Shown in pieces: positions 11,601 to 19,702 of a DNA stretch of 42,870 bases. Within the stretch, counting starts at the first letter, position 1; each line of letters starts with the position of its first letter. The translations under genes were made by a program, and so were the position numbers. This DNA comes from Isotricha intestinalis (Eukaryota; Ciliophora; Litostomatea; Vestibuliferida; Isotrichidae): positions 1-42,870 of the forward strand of contig JAJJLU010003642.1 of assembly GCA_023807065.1 (NCBI GenBank), read 5' to 3'. The notes beneath the pieces were generated by a model, which saw nothing but the letters and a program-made list of their open reading frames with translations, ran no database searches and had not been told where the DNA came from.

Positions 11601-11815
11601 GGACTAATTTTATTTTTTTTGATTTTTTCTATAAAAAATCTCTCAGGAGAATTTTTCGATGTTTTATAATTTGAATTTTTTTGCATCGGTATTGCTAATG
11701 TATTTCTAAATGTACTTATTTGTTCATATTCTACTTTCATTATCGAATTTTGTTGTGTTTGTTTTGGTTGTTTATTTTTAATTTTATTTAAATGATTTTT
11801 AGCTCCTATTTTCAT
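8618..11815 (-). CDS. CAMK/AMPK-related-type Ser/Thr kinase with long disordered N-terminus and distal UBA-like end
   Basis: 1065 residues. Residues 1-560 are Asn/Lys/Ser-rich and probably disordered. The kinase domain spans about 566-822: glycine loop GKGAFGKV, VAIK lysine, HRDIKLDN catalytic loop, DFGVSK, APEIL and DVWSSGVVLYAMLSG, with the final HPWL typical of the CAMK group. All catalytic residues are present. The C-terminal ~45 residues (ALNELVKLGYL, then YATASYYLLVKY) resemble the UBA domain of SNF1/MARK-type kinases. In those kinases the UBA follows the catalytic domain closely, but here about 200 low-complexity residues intervene, including four MSPSPYNN-type repeats with SP sites. 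The substrate is unknown. It diverges from the PROPPIN gene over 145 bases. Confidence 0.9.
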   Translation of the reverse strand: MKIGAKNHLNKIKNKQPKQTQQNSIMKVEYEQISTFRNTLAIPMQKNSNYKTSKNSPERFFIEKIKKNKISPPSINIELNRINQNSNIIYKTRSNEKNSDKLLKRKIIKLKEKKSITMGNTLINNSTHLTNTSINNNNNFTSSNLNNYVPHSNFNKKIKSKITLDTFPKNILFNNFQKRENSILEDEEKNSIIHSNRENYLVPKYLSSSTNKHKSIIKNFNTLQNKPNNLILQSHLKNNQIFNHLNSIYKLNNKSIKYKLNVQNKTTFQTQSNSRKNSVENNNVCNISNNNSNINIHLKNKINNFIESSPLSQRLEKNNFENIIKPYNQKSSIGINKIQINDSTKMKLNSISNSKEPSKNNSKENIFIKNKISEKKIIVLEKLDDKNINQKLKKLDKISFSEKNTSTKGKILVSTNSVKNNVINISEIKKNESEISEKNKNDYSEIIKIPSSIKVNKSNKSKPKINEKKDQKENSKILKNSDSNSKEKNEIPDRDIESEENLKDNLLNYLNSNVDNNNNININESMDSTQSTTKEKYILYSKDKDRISSYIKEYFNKNGIYPSTKMKFYKYGRLLGKGAFGKVNLSLHTLTGRLVAIKSINKSKIITERQKSKIQIETSIMKTLSSSDYIVKFFETYETQKHICIVMEYICAGDLLSYIRKRNKLNEQTAKYIYKQIILGIQYIHNHNIIHRDIKLDNILIDLDNKIKICDFGVSKRINNNDKIYEQCGTPTYIAPEILKGKGYVGYGVDVWSSGVVLYAMLSGTVPFKGNNLKELHDVIMKGNYKIINDVSNEANHLLKSIFEVDPKKRISIQEILFHPWLIDVQVENNFSYNLFTNTERILLAKSNVDYRNPNNKDDMIENFNIRNLDTDLENESKNVKTKSFILAPFNSSIEPDNNDESIIDNNNKELIIKNNVIKFSVKVKEINRIYELNNNGEIDNGVVISMDSNEKKIYNNMSPSPYNNMSPSPYNNMSPSPYNNISPSPYNNNSFYNKGKSKPFSPNNEIEDNFIKKEYKEKKKVICEDALNELVKLGYLKPYVRECLHNNEKNYATASYYLLVKYCY
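8856..8951 (-). repeat. 24-base tandem repeat coding MSPSPYNN, four copies
   Basis: Four near-identical 24-base units inside the kinase gene encode M/I-S-P-S-P-Y-N-N. One copy has Ile for Met. The flanking sequence continues as a degenerate unit. Each unit carries two Ser-Pro sites, so the array could be a phosphorylation or docking cluster. The boundaries are approximate to a few bases. Confidence 0.85.
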
Positions 11816-11960
11816 ATTTGTTTAAATTATTTTTTTAATTTTTTTTAAATGTTTTTTGTTTTATACTGTTTATTTAAATATTTTTCTATTCTATAATAAA
11901 ATAATACAAGTATTAAATTTTAATAATATATTAATCAATAAATAAAAAACAAAAAAAAAA

Positions 11961-13064
11961 ATGGAAAATCATTCGATTACTCAAATAAACACAGTATCTT
12001 TTACTTCAGATAAATTTATGTTTGCATTTGGTACAGAAAGTGGATTTTACATATATAACATAAAACCATTTGAGCAAGTAACAAATCAAAAATTAGATTT
12101 TGGTATTCTTTTAATAGAAATAATAGACCATAGTAATCTTTTAATATTTGTAGGAGATGGAAAAAATATAAATTATCCAAATAATAAAGTAATATTATGG
12201 GATGATTCACAAAGAAAATCAATAGGAGAAATAAAATTAAATCACCCAATATTAAATATAAAAGTAAATTCTGATTATTTATTTGTAATAACAATAGATC
12301 ACGTTTTTGTATTTTATACAAAAACATTAACAAACAAAGAAAAATTTGAAACATATAATAACAATGAAAATGGAGTATTTACCTTATGTAAAAATAGAAG
12401 AAAAACTATATTTGCATTTCCAAATAAAGAATTAGGATATGTGAATGTGATTCAATTTGAAAATGAAATAGAAGAAAGAAAAGAATTAAAAATATTAACT
12501 CACGTATCTCAAATAGCTTGTTTAACATTAAGTGAAAATGGTAATTTTTTATCAACAGCATCAGATAATGGGACATTAATAAGAATATTTAAATTAGATT
12601 CTGAAGAAATGACACATGAATTTAGAAGAGGAACAGAAAAGGCAAAAATATATTCTTTAGATTTTTCACCTACTAATGATTTTTTTTGTTGCACTAGTGA
12701 TAGAGGAACTCTTCATATATTTAATTTAATTAAAGATTGGAAAGAAGATACTTCAGGAAGAAAAAAAGATGATGGTATTTTTTCTGGATTAAAAAGATTA
12801 ATAAGATTACCTAAAAAAGTTCTTATTACTCCTAGAAGTTTTGCTTGCTTTAAAAGCGGAGATTTTAAAAGTTTTTGTGTTTTTGGCCCTAATGAAGAAA
12901 TTTTTGTTGTTTCTGCAGATGGAAATGGAAAATTTTATGAAGTTAAATTCGATAAAATTAATGGAGGAGAAACTCAAGATGTTCAAATTTTCAATTTAAG
13001 AGAAGATGATAATGATAATGACAATAAAAATAATTTAGATTTTAATTCTAATGAAAGTATTTAA
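11961..13064 (+). CDS. ATG18: PROPPIN (ATG18/WIPI-family) WD40 protein
   Basis: 367 residues, a seven-blade beta-propeller of the PROPPIN family that binds PI3P and PI(3,5)P2 in autophagy and endosomal traffic. The signature lipid-binding motif FRRG is intact at residues 221-224 (EFRRGTEKAKIYSLDFS), preceded by the typical blade LTLSENGNFLSTASDNGTLIRIF and followed by TSDRGTLHIF. The short length and lack of a long C-terminal extension resemble WIPI3/4 (WDR45) or yeast Hsv2 more than Atg18. The last ~20 residues are an acidic Asp/Asn run. The ATG at 11961 directly precedes the first blade. An ATG1/ULK-like kinase lies 18 kb downstream, but I see no operon link. Confidence 0.93.
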   Translation: MENHSITQINTVSFTSDKFMFAFGTESGFYIYNIKPFEQVTNQKLDFGILLIEIIDHSNLLIFVGDGKNINYPNNKVILWDDSQRKSIGEIKLNHPILNIKVNSDYLFVITIDHVFVFYTKTLTNKEKFETYNNNENGVFTLCKNRRKTIFAFPNKELGYVNVIQFENEIEERKELKILTHVSQIACLTLSENGNFLSTASDNGTLIRIFKLDSEEMTHEFRRGTEKAKIYSLDFSPTNDFFCCTSDRGTLHIFNLIKDWKEDTSGRKKDDGIFSGLKRLIRLPKKVLITPRSFACFKSGDFKSFCVFGPNEEIFVVSADGNGKFYEVKFDKINGGETQDVQIFNLREDDNDNDNKNNLDFNSNESI

Positions 13065-13285
13065 TTTAGAATTAACACTTTTTTCAATATTATTATGATA
13101 AGGTTATTATTCTATTTTTTAGGTTTTTGAATTGAGTTTTTTAATATTATAGTTTTTTTCTTTCTTTTTTTTGTTTTGATATAATAGTAATTATAATTTT
13201 ATTAAAATTATTAAAAATATATTATTTTTTTCTTGTTTGTGAATTTTGAATTTATTAAAATAGAATATAAAAAAATTTAAAATAA

Positions 13286-14305
13286 ATGTTTGACAGTGAT
13301 AATGAAATCTATGTTTCAAATTATAATTCTCCTTTAGTTCAAATAAGACATTCAGTAAAATCTCAAACGAAAAAAGTATTATTTACTCCAACAGGAAGCC
13401 ACTCAAATCCATATAATAAAACATCAAAAAACAGAAGAAAAGATAAACACACAAAAACAATGAAAATAATGTCTTCTTTTTTACATAAATTTCAAAGTGT
13501 AGCAATAGAAAATGATAATATTAATGCTTTAACAACAGTTAATAAAATTAAAAATAAGCCAACTTCATTTACAGATTTAATAAAGCCAATGTTATCAATT
13601 AATTTAAATTTAAATCCTTATTCAAATATTCAATCAAAGAAATTTTCAAAAAAAACAATGAAAGAAATATTTGATAAAATCAAAAATTTCCAATTTAATT
13701 TTGATAATAAAATAACATTTCCATATATATATAAAATAGGAAATAAAAATGGTTTAAAAAGAATAGTTTTTTTTGATATAGAAAATGTTTTATTACATTC
13801 TGAACAAGAGGATTATTTAAATTATGATAAAATAATAAAAATAAAAATTCCTTCTGGATTATATGTAAATCTAGGAATTGATATAAGACCTCATTTTAAA
13901 GAAATGATCAATATGATAAAAGATAATTATTTTATTTGTATTTATACTTCATGTGAAAAATTTTATGCTGATTATTTACTTGATTCTATTGAAGATTCAA
14001 ATAATATTTTTATATTAAAATTATATAGAGATAAATGCTTTAAAATTAATTATAATGGAGAAAATATTTTTTTTAAAGATTTAAGAATTATTAATGGTGT
14101 TAATATTAATGATATTATTATTGTTGATTCTTCTGCTTTAAATTTTGGATTAAATTTTAGAAATGGAATTCCTATTAGTCCTTATAATAAAAAAAATGAA
14201 AATGATGAAGAATTATTGAATTTAGGTATTTTATTAAATGATATGTATAAAAAAAAAGACGTTGGAGATTTTATTGAAAGTACTTTTCAAAGTTTTTTTA
14301 ATTAA
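13286..14305 (+). CDS. FCP1/NIF-like HAD phosphatase fold with degenerate catalytic motif
   Basis: 339 residues. About 150 basic, disordered residues are followed by an FCP1-like (NLI-interacting factor) domain at about 157-335. Family landmarks are seen: VFFDIENVLLHSE in place of the DLDETLVHS motif, a long insert, then GIDIRPHFKEMI, IYTSCEKFYADYLLDSI, YRDKCFKINYNG (compare RESC), IIVDSSALNFGLNFRNGIPI and ELLNLGILL. The nucleophilic first Asp is kept (D164), but the second Asp of DxDxT is Glu (E166) and the Thr is Val (V168). D281 of the Mg-binding motif remains. It may therefore be catalytically weak or a pseudophosphatase. Active relatives dephosphorylate Ser residues, for example in the RNA polymerase II C-terminal domain. 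The partner is unknown. Confidence 0.88.
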   Translation: MFDSDNEIYVSNYNSPLVQIRHSVKSQTKKVLFTPTGSHSNPYNKTSKNRRKDKHTKTMKIMSSFLHKFQSVAIENDNINALTTVNKIKNKPTSFTDLIKPMLSINLNLNPYSNIQSKKFSKKTMKEIFDKIKNFQFNFDNKITFPYIYKIGNKNGLKRIVFFDIENVLLHSEQEDYLNYDKIIKIKIPSGLYVNLGIDIRPHFKEMINMIKDNYFICIYTSCEKFYADYLLDSIEDSNNIFILKLYRDKCFKINYNGENIFFKDLRIINGVNINDIIIVDSSALNFGLNFRNGIPISPYNKKNENDEELLNLGILLNDMYKKKDVGDFIESTFQSFFN

Positions 14306-14628
14306 ATTATATATAAAAAATGAATTATTCATATATTATTTTAAATAGATTTAGCTTAAATGTATAATTTGATTTCAAAATATTTTTATGGAAATTATTT
14401 AAATTCTATTATTAATTGGAAAATAATATTTTGTATAAAATATAATATAGAAAAATTCTAAAAAGAAGAATTTGAAAATAAAAATGAAAAAGATTTAGAA
14501 ATAAATTAAAAATTTTAATATAAAATTTGTTGCTTTAAATCTATTATTTATAATTAAAAATTAAAAATCAAAAATCAAATTATTCTTTTTTTTATTATGC
14601 CAAGATTTATATATAAAATATGATTAAA
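14306..14628. other. Convergent intergenic region with a short open stretch
   Basis: The 323 bases lie between two convergent stop codons. An ATG at 14360 opens a 33-codon frame ending in TAA at 14459-14461. The same frame stays open for another 15 codons to TAA at 14507-14509. The stretch contains Trp, Cys and a mixed residue set, so it might be a remnant or a microprotein, but 3' untranslated sequence is equally possible. I see nothing else. Confidence 0.4.
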
Positions 14629-16416
14629 TTATTCGTCTTCTTCATCATCTTCAACATCATTACTTTTTTTTCTAATATTTCCTTCGTCATCGGATTTATA
14701 AACAGTTTTATTAATTTCTTCTTTTTGCATTTCATTAAAATTGTTTTTACTTGATTTATTACTATAATTACTATAATTACTTTTATTATCTTCCAAATCT
14801 TTTTTAATTTTAAATCTTATAGATAATTTTTTTTTTTCTAAATTTTTATTTCTTATTTTTTCTTCATTAATAATTTCTAAATTTGTCTTTGTTGATTTAT
14901 TTATGTTTGTATAAGATGGTGAATAAGAAATTTTTATTTTTTCTTTTATAAAATTAATATCTTTATTTCCTTCTTCATTACTGAAAATAATAAAACTGAA
15001 AAATCCAATTTTTTGTCTTTTCCTTGTTCTTAATGTTAATAAAGAAATTTCTTTATTTTCTTCATTGAAAATTTCATTTCTAATTTCTTCATTTAAAAGA
15101 AATTTAATACAAAGTGACATTGGTTTATTACATTCATGTTTTTTAATAATAACTTTAATTTTTTTTTTTTTTTGAAAATTTTCAATTAAATAATTTTCTA
15201 AATCTTGAGAAGAATTTAAAATAGAATTATTTTTATTTTTTAATTTATTCCTTCCAAAAAAAGGTTTATAAAAATTTTCAATTAATTTCATTATACTAAA
15301 ATTAACTTTAAACTTTTCTATTTTTTTATTTTGTTCAATCATAAATTTATATAATTTTTGAGTAGCTTGAGTTAAATTTTCAATATTATTTAAATATTGA
15401 ATAGCAAATAAACTAGAATTAAATCTAATTTTATTAAAAAATATAATAGTTTCTTTATCTAAATAAGATAATTTAACAAATAAATTGTTTTCATTATTAT
15501 TAAATTCAATTTCTTTTAAATGTTTTTCCCATCCAATCATTTCATCTATTTTATCAAAAGAATCAATATTTTGAGCACCTGTAATTTTAAGAAATAATTT
15601 TCCACTTGGTAAAATTTTATTAAATAGACTAGTAATATTCATTTTTAAAAAAAGAGGACTTGAATTATGACTTAAATATTTTAAATTATCATAAATAACA
15701 AAAGGTTTTTCATTAAATATTCTTCCTATTAAAGCACCATTATTAAAATTATTATTATTATTATCACTAAAATTAGTATTAATTTCATTTCCAAATTCAT
15801 TAATTCCAATTGAAGAACATTCTTTGATATTATCAATTTTCCATTTTCCACTTACATTAAATGTAATTTCTTTATTTTTTTCAATCCAAATTGGATACAT
15901 TGCTTCATATCTGTTTGCATTTACTATAACATTTAATATTGTTAAATTTGAATTTGATATTTCTTCTTTTATATTATATATTTCATTTAAATTTTCCTTT
16001 TCATTTTCATAAAATGATGAATTCATTGATATCAATGTATTATTTTCTAAAAAAGAATTATTATCTTCACTTTTATCTAAGTTTAATTCTTCAAATGTAT
16101 TTATATCATTCAATTGTTTTATTGTTTTTTCATTATTTAAATTATCATTATTGTTTATTATTAGATTATTTTCTTTATTTGTTAAATTTTCATTTAAAGA
16201 TAAAAGATCATTGGTTTGATTATCCTCTTCTATATTATTTACATTTTTATTTATTGATAATATTTCATTGACTTGAGAAATAGGATTTTGAGATATGACA
16301 TTAACATTATCATTTAAATTTTCTTTTGGAGAATCATTATTCTCATCTTTTATAATTTCCTTATTTATTTCGTTTCTATTTGTGCTTTCTAATGTTTTAG
16401 CACTAGAACAACCCAT
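14629..16416 (-). CDS. Predicted N-myristoylated/palmitoylated protein with LecA (PA-IL)-like beta-sandwich domain
   Basis: I chose the ATG at 16416, giving 595 residues that begin MGCSSAK, a strong N-myristoylation (Gly2) and palmitoylation (Cys3) signal. The frame is open further upstream, but that would bury this motif and run into the neighbouring divergent gene. Residues ~10-155 are acidic and Asn-rich. At about 160-290 there is a pattern typical of LecA/PA-IL-like galactose-binding domains: a short strand, FNVSGKW, then GALIGRIFNEKPFVI and SGKLFLKITGAQ. This domain is common in bacterial secreted proteins. Here it would sit at the inner face of a membrane. Residues ~290-500 are helical and charged, with a poly-Lys run, and the C-terminal ~90 residues are disordered and end in an acidic tail. 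The function is unknown; the lectin-fold call is moderate. Confidence 0.8.
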   Translation of the reverse strand: MGCSSAKTLESTNRNEINKEIIKDENNDSPKENLNDNVNVISQNPISQVNEILSINKNVNNIEEDNQTNDLLSLNENLTNKENNLIINNNDNLNNEKTIKQLNDINTFEELNLDKSEDNNSFLENNTLISMNSSFYENEKENLNEIYNIKEEISNSNLTILNVIVNANRYEAMYPIWIEKNKEITFNVSGKWKIDNIKECSSIGINEFGNEINTNFSDNNNNNFNNGALIGRIFNEKPFVIYDNLKYLSHNSSPLFLKMNITSLFNKILPSGKLFLKITGAQNIDSFDKIDEMIGWEKHLKEIEFNNNENNLFVKLSYLDKETIIFFNKIRFNSSLFAIQYLNNIENLTQATQKLYKFMIEQNKKIEKFKVNFSIMKLIENFYKPFFGRNKLKNKNNSILNSSQDLENYLIENFQKKKKIKVIIKKHECNKPMSLCIKFLLNEEIRNEIFNEENKEISLLTLRTRKRQKIGFFSFIIFSNEEGNKDINFIKEKIKISYSPSYTNINKSTKTNLEIINEEKIRNKNLEKKKLSIRFKIKKDLEDNKSNYSNYSNKSSKNNFNEMQKEEINKTVYKSDDEGNIRKKSNDVEDDEEDE

Positions 16417-16460
16417 AAAAATAAATAAAAATATTTTTTGAAAAATAAAATAAATAAAAA
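16417..16460. promoter_or_regulatory. 44-base bidirectional promoter region
   Basis: Only 44 A/T-dominated bases separate the start codons of the MGC-type lipid-anchored protein (minus) and the two-TM protein (plus). Both 5' leaders and any core promoter must fit here or overlap the coding starts. I recognise no TATA-like or other element beyond A/T tracts. Confidence 0.6.
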
Positions 16461-17936
16461 ATGTTTGATCTAATAAAAGGTTGGGATTTAAATGGTAAAC
16501 CAGTGACATTTTATTATAAAACAAGTACAGTTCATAAAACAGTTTTTGGAGGATTACTTTCAGTAACAAGTTTCACTTTAATGTTTACAATTGCAATTAC
16601 AACTTTAGTAAATTTTTTTCTTCAAAAACCAATAATAAATTCAAATATTGTTTTTTATATTAACAAAAAATTTGCTTATTTAGAATATTTTGATATTAAA
16701 GGAAAATTAAGAATTGATAATAATGAAGATTTTACTCAATTAAATGAATTTGGAAAATATTTTAGAGTTGCTTTTTATGAAAAAAATGAATTTGATTATT
16801 TAGATAATTTAAGAGTTGCTAAATTTATTAAAGTAAATAATATGCAATTTGATTTTCAATTTAAAATTCCTATTAGCGATGTTTTTAAAGAAAAAGAATT
16901 TTCAGTTTTAAAAATAATGTCTTGTAAAGAAATAAAAAAATATGAATTTTCAATTTGGGAAGATGAAGAAGATAAAATTAATTGTAATGATGAATATGAA
17001 AATTATTTTTATAGAAATTATCCTAAAAATGATTTTACTTTTTCTTTTAATACTCCAATTTATTCTGTTGATAGAAGTGGAAATTTACAAAAAACAAATC
17101 ATGAAAATGACTTTTCTTTCACAATAGAAAAAAATGAATATTCTTCTTATTCAATGGATACTAAATTTGTTATTGTTGAAGATGATAGTAATTTATATGT
17201 TAATAAAAAAAATTATGAAGCTTATGTTGTTTTAAAAAATCCAAATTTAACAATTAAAAATCAAGATTTTAAAGGTTATTCTTTAGAAATAAATTTAGAA
17301 AATAAAAATAGTGAACAAATAATTTTAATTACAATTCAAAAATATAAATTATTAGAATGTTTAGCTAAATTAGGAGGAATAATGAAAATAATAACTTTAA
17401 TGAAAATGTCTTGTAAATTTTGGACTAGTTATTTATATGAAACAACTTTATATAATTTAATTGTTACGAGAAAGAATAAATATTTAGATGAAAAAAAAGC
17501 GATTATTGAAAATTCTTATTCTTTAAATCAAAATAATACTAATAATAATAATATTCAAATTTCTGATACTTCAAAATTGAAAAATAAAATTTCTCATAAA
17601 GAAAAATATACTTCTTATTATATTTGGTTTGCTAATAGATTTTGTAGATGTTGGTATAATAATAAAGAAGCTAAACAAAAGAGAAATATGCTATGTGAAA
17701 TTTTAGGTTTAAAAAATTATTTATTACATTTGGATTATATTGATAGACAAATTATGTTAGAACAGCAAAATACAAAAATTAATTTTGTTATAAACGATTT
17801 TAATAGTGTTAATTCTAGTCAAATGAGCTCTCCAAGAAGAAGTGAAGGAAAAGATTCTAAAGATGATAATAATAAATCTATTGAGTTAAGTTCTAATTTT
17901 GGAAACGAAAATGAAGAAAAGAAATTTAAAATATGA
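16461..17936 (+). CDS. Two-TM membrane protein of unknown function
   Basis: 491 residues with no recognised enzyme motif. The start MFDLIKGWDLNGKPVTF precedes a first hydrophobic segment at about 28-52 (GGLLSVTSFTLMFTIAITTLV). A ~240-residue soluble region rich in beta-type sequence follows. A second, weaker hydrophobic segment lies near 297-315 (LAKLGGIMKIITLMKM). The remaining ~170 residues are basic, then disordered with an SSPRRSEGKDSKDD tail. The organisation (short N-terminus, lumenal or extracellular domain between two helices, cytosolic tail) resembles expanded, unnamed ciliate membrane-protein families, but I cannot name one. It shares a 44-base promoter with the lipid-anchored LecA-like gene, so co-expression is plausible. 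Confidence 0.85.
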   Translation: MFDLIKGWDLNGKPVTFYYKTSTVHKTVFGGLLSVTSFTLMFTIAITTLVNFFLQKPIINSNIVFYINKKFAYLEYFDIKGKLRIDNNEDFTQLNEFGKYFRVAFYEKNEFDYLDNLRVAKFIKVNNMQFDFQFKIPISDVFKEKEFSVLKIMSCKEIKKYEFSIWEDEEDKINCNDEYENYFYRNYPKNDFTFSFNTPIYSVDRSGNLQKTNHENDFSFTIEKNEYSSYSMDTKFVIVEDDSNLYVNKKNYEAYVVLKNPNLTIKNQDFKGYSLEINLENKNSEQIILITIQKYKLLECLAKLGGIMKIITLMKMSCKFWTSYLYETTLYNLIVTRKNKYLDEKKAIIENSYSLNQNNTNNNNIQISDTSKLKNKISHKEKYTSYYIWFANRFCRCWYNNKEAKQKRNMLCEILGLKNYLLHLDYIDRQIMLEQQNTKINFVINDFNSVNSSQMSSPRRSEGKDSKDDNNKSIELSSNFGNENEEKKFKI

Positions 17937-18000
17937 ATTTTTTTAAATAAAAAATTTTTAATAAAATTTTTTAATTGTTTTTTAAAGAAGTAAAAAAAAG

Positions 18001-18522
18001 ATGTCTCAATATCTATATAAAAAAAATATAATTACAAAAGAAAGAATAATCAATTATAATGAAATAAAAATAATAATAGATTTAATAAAATGCTCAATTT
18101 GTTTAGAAATAATATATAAACCATATGAATGTGAAATATGTGGAAGTTTATTTTGTAAAAATTGCATAAATGAATGGTTAAAATTAAATATAAGATGTCC
18201 TTTAAAATGTGAAAAGTTTAAATTAATAGAAGCATGTTCAACAACAAAAAAATTATTAAATTTAATTAAATTAAAATGTGTAAATTATCCTGAATGTGAT
18301 TTAATTTCTAATTATTGGGATACAATTAAACACGAAGAAAATTGCAAATATAATAAATTTAAATGTCCTTATTATCCTTGTCAATTTTTAGGGAATTTTC
18401 AAGAGTTAAAAAATCATATTATAAATTTATGTAATTATGTTAATGTCGAATGTGGTATTTGTAAATGTAATATTCAAAAAAAAAATTTTTATTCACATTT
18501 AGAAGAACATTATCAAAAATAA
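18001..18522 (+). CDS. RING/TRAF-type zinc-finger protein, probable E3 ubiquitin ligase
   Basis: 173 residues. An N-terminal RING-type finger begins at C31-x2-C34 (CSICLEII) and continues with ECEICGSLFCKNCINEW and RCPLKC. The usual C-x-H-x-F-C step reads C-G-S-L-F-C, so the RING histidine is Ser; an extra Cys two residues earlier (CEIC) may serve as the ligand. Residues ~88-170 hold two TRAF-type zinc-finger units (CVNYPEC...H..NC and CPYYPCQFLG...H...C), followed by CGICKCNIQ and a final H-x3-H. This architecture is widespread among protist TRAF-like ubiquitin ligases. No MATH domain is present. It lies 64 bases after the two-TM gene on the same strand. Confidence 0.9.
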   Translation: MSQYLYKKNIITKERIINYNEIKIIIDLIKCSICLEIIYKPYECEICGSLFCKNCINEWLKLNIRCPLKCEKFKLIEACSTTKKLLNLIKLKCVNYPECDLISNYWDTIKHEENCKYNKFKCPYYPCQFLGNFQELKNHIINLCNYVNVECGICKCNIQKKNFYSHLEEHYQK

Positions 18523-18625
18523 AAAATATTTATTATTGTTTTTTAATACACTTTTTTGTTTATATTTATTTTACATTAATAATAATATTTTAATTAATTT
18601 TAATTAAATAAAATAAAATATAAAA

Positions 18626-19492
18626 ATGTCTTATAATAAAAAAGCAAATGAAGTTAGAACTAAACTTTTATTAAAAACACAATCTGAAATATATAAATTT
18701 ACAGAATCAAAAACTTTAATAAATACAATATCTCCCAAAAATTTATATAATTTATATAGTAATATTGAAATAAAAGAAAATACATATGAATATTCAATTG
18801 TAGAAAGAATAGAAAATCAAAGGAAATTTTATGATGATTCCCAAATTTCAAAAATTGAAATGTATACTCCTTATATGGAAGTATTTAAAAAAATAAATAA
18901 AATGTTAATTTCGGAAAAAAAAAATCAAACTTTTTATAATCTACTAAATAGTAATAAAAATATAAATGAATATAAAAACTCAACTCCTAATCTTTCTTTA
19001 ATTAGTTTTTATAAAACTCCAAAAGAAAATATTTTAAATAATATTTTAAAAGAAGATAAAACAAATACTTCGATAAAATTTCTTAGACAAAAAGCTCAAA
19101 ATTTGATTAATATAATAAATAGAAAAAAAATTAGATTTAAAACTCATTCAAATTCATTTTATCAAAATCCAAATTTTAAAACACAAAATAATTTAAAGTT
19201 AGAAAAGAAAAAGAAAAAATCCGGAAATGTAAAATTAAATAAAAACATATATAATAAGGAATTTAAAGTAATTGAAGATAATATAATGAATTGTTCTCCT
19301 GTAATTTATATTTCAAGAGGTCTAGAAAAAAAAAAATCATCTTCTGGAAATTATTATAAAAATTCTTCTTTTAGAAGTTCTTTAAATCTATCTAATAAAA
19401 AAGATAGTATCTCTCAAATTTCTCAAGTTTCTTTTTCTAATAGAAATAATAGAATATTAATTAAAAGCAATGATGATAATCCTTCAAAATAA
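18626..19492 (+). CDS. Basic, largely disordered protein of unknown function
   Basis: 288 residues, rich in Lys, Asn and Ser, without transmembrane segments, signal peptide or recognised domain. The N-terminal ~110 residues are mixed and may be helical (YEYSIVERIENQRKFYDD, YMEVFKKINKMLIS). The middle carries KKK runs, and the C-terminal 60 residues are Ser-rich. The frame has one clear ATG and a TAA stop, and codon use matches its neighbours, supporting a real gene. A structural or cytoskeletal role is possible, but the sequence does not show it. Confidence 0.75.
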   Translation: MSYNKKANEVRTKLLLKTQSEIYKFTESKTLINTISPKNLYNLYSNIEIKENTYEYSIVERIENQRKFYDDSQISKIEMYTPYMEVFKKINKMLISEKKNQTFYNLLNSNKNINEYKNSTPNLSLISFYKTPKENILNNILKEDKTNTSIKFLRQKAQNLINIINRKKIRFKTHSNSFYQNPNFKTQNNLKLEKKKKKSGNVKLNKNIYNKEFKVIEDNIMNCSPVIYISRGLEKKKSSSGNYYKNSSFRSSLNLSNKKDSISQISQVSFSNRNNRILIKSNDDNPSK

Positions 19493-19702
19493 AAATATAT
19501 AATTTTTTATAGAAAATACATTGTATATTTTTTTGGAATTTTATAATTTGAAATTGATAACATTTAAAAAGCATATAAATAGAAAATAATTAATAAATAT
19601 AATATAATTCTTTCCATTTAAAAAAATAAATATTTACACCAAATAATCAAAAAAAAGACAAAATTATATAAAAAATATTAAAAATAAAAAAAAAATAAAT
19701 AA

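Noticed and set aside
2054..12354. Open frames on the strand opposite clathrin, the kinase and PROPPIN genes
   Set aside because: Leu/Ile/Phe/Tyr-rich shadows produced by AT-rich codons of the true genes; none has a domain.
16417..16569. 51-residue N-terminal extension of the MGCSSAK protein
   Set aside because: It overlaps the opposite-strand two-TM gene, is low complexity, and would hide a strong acylation start.
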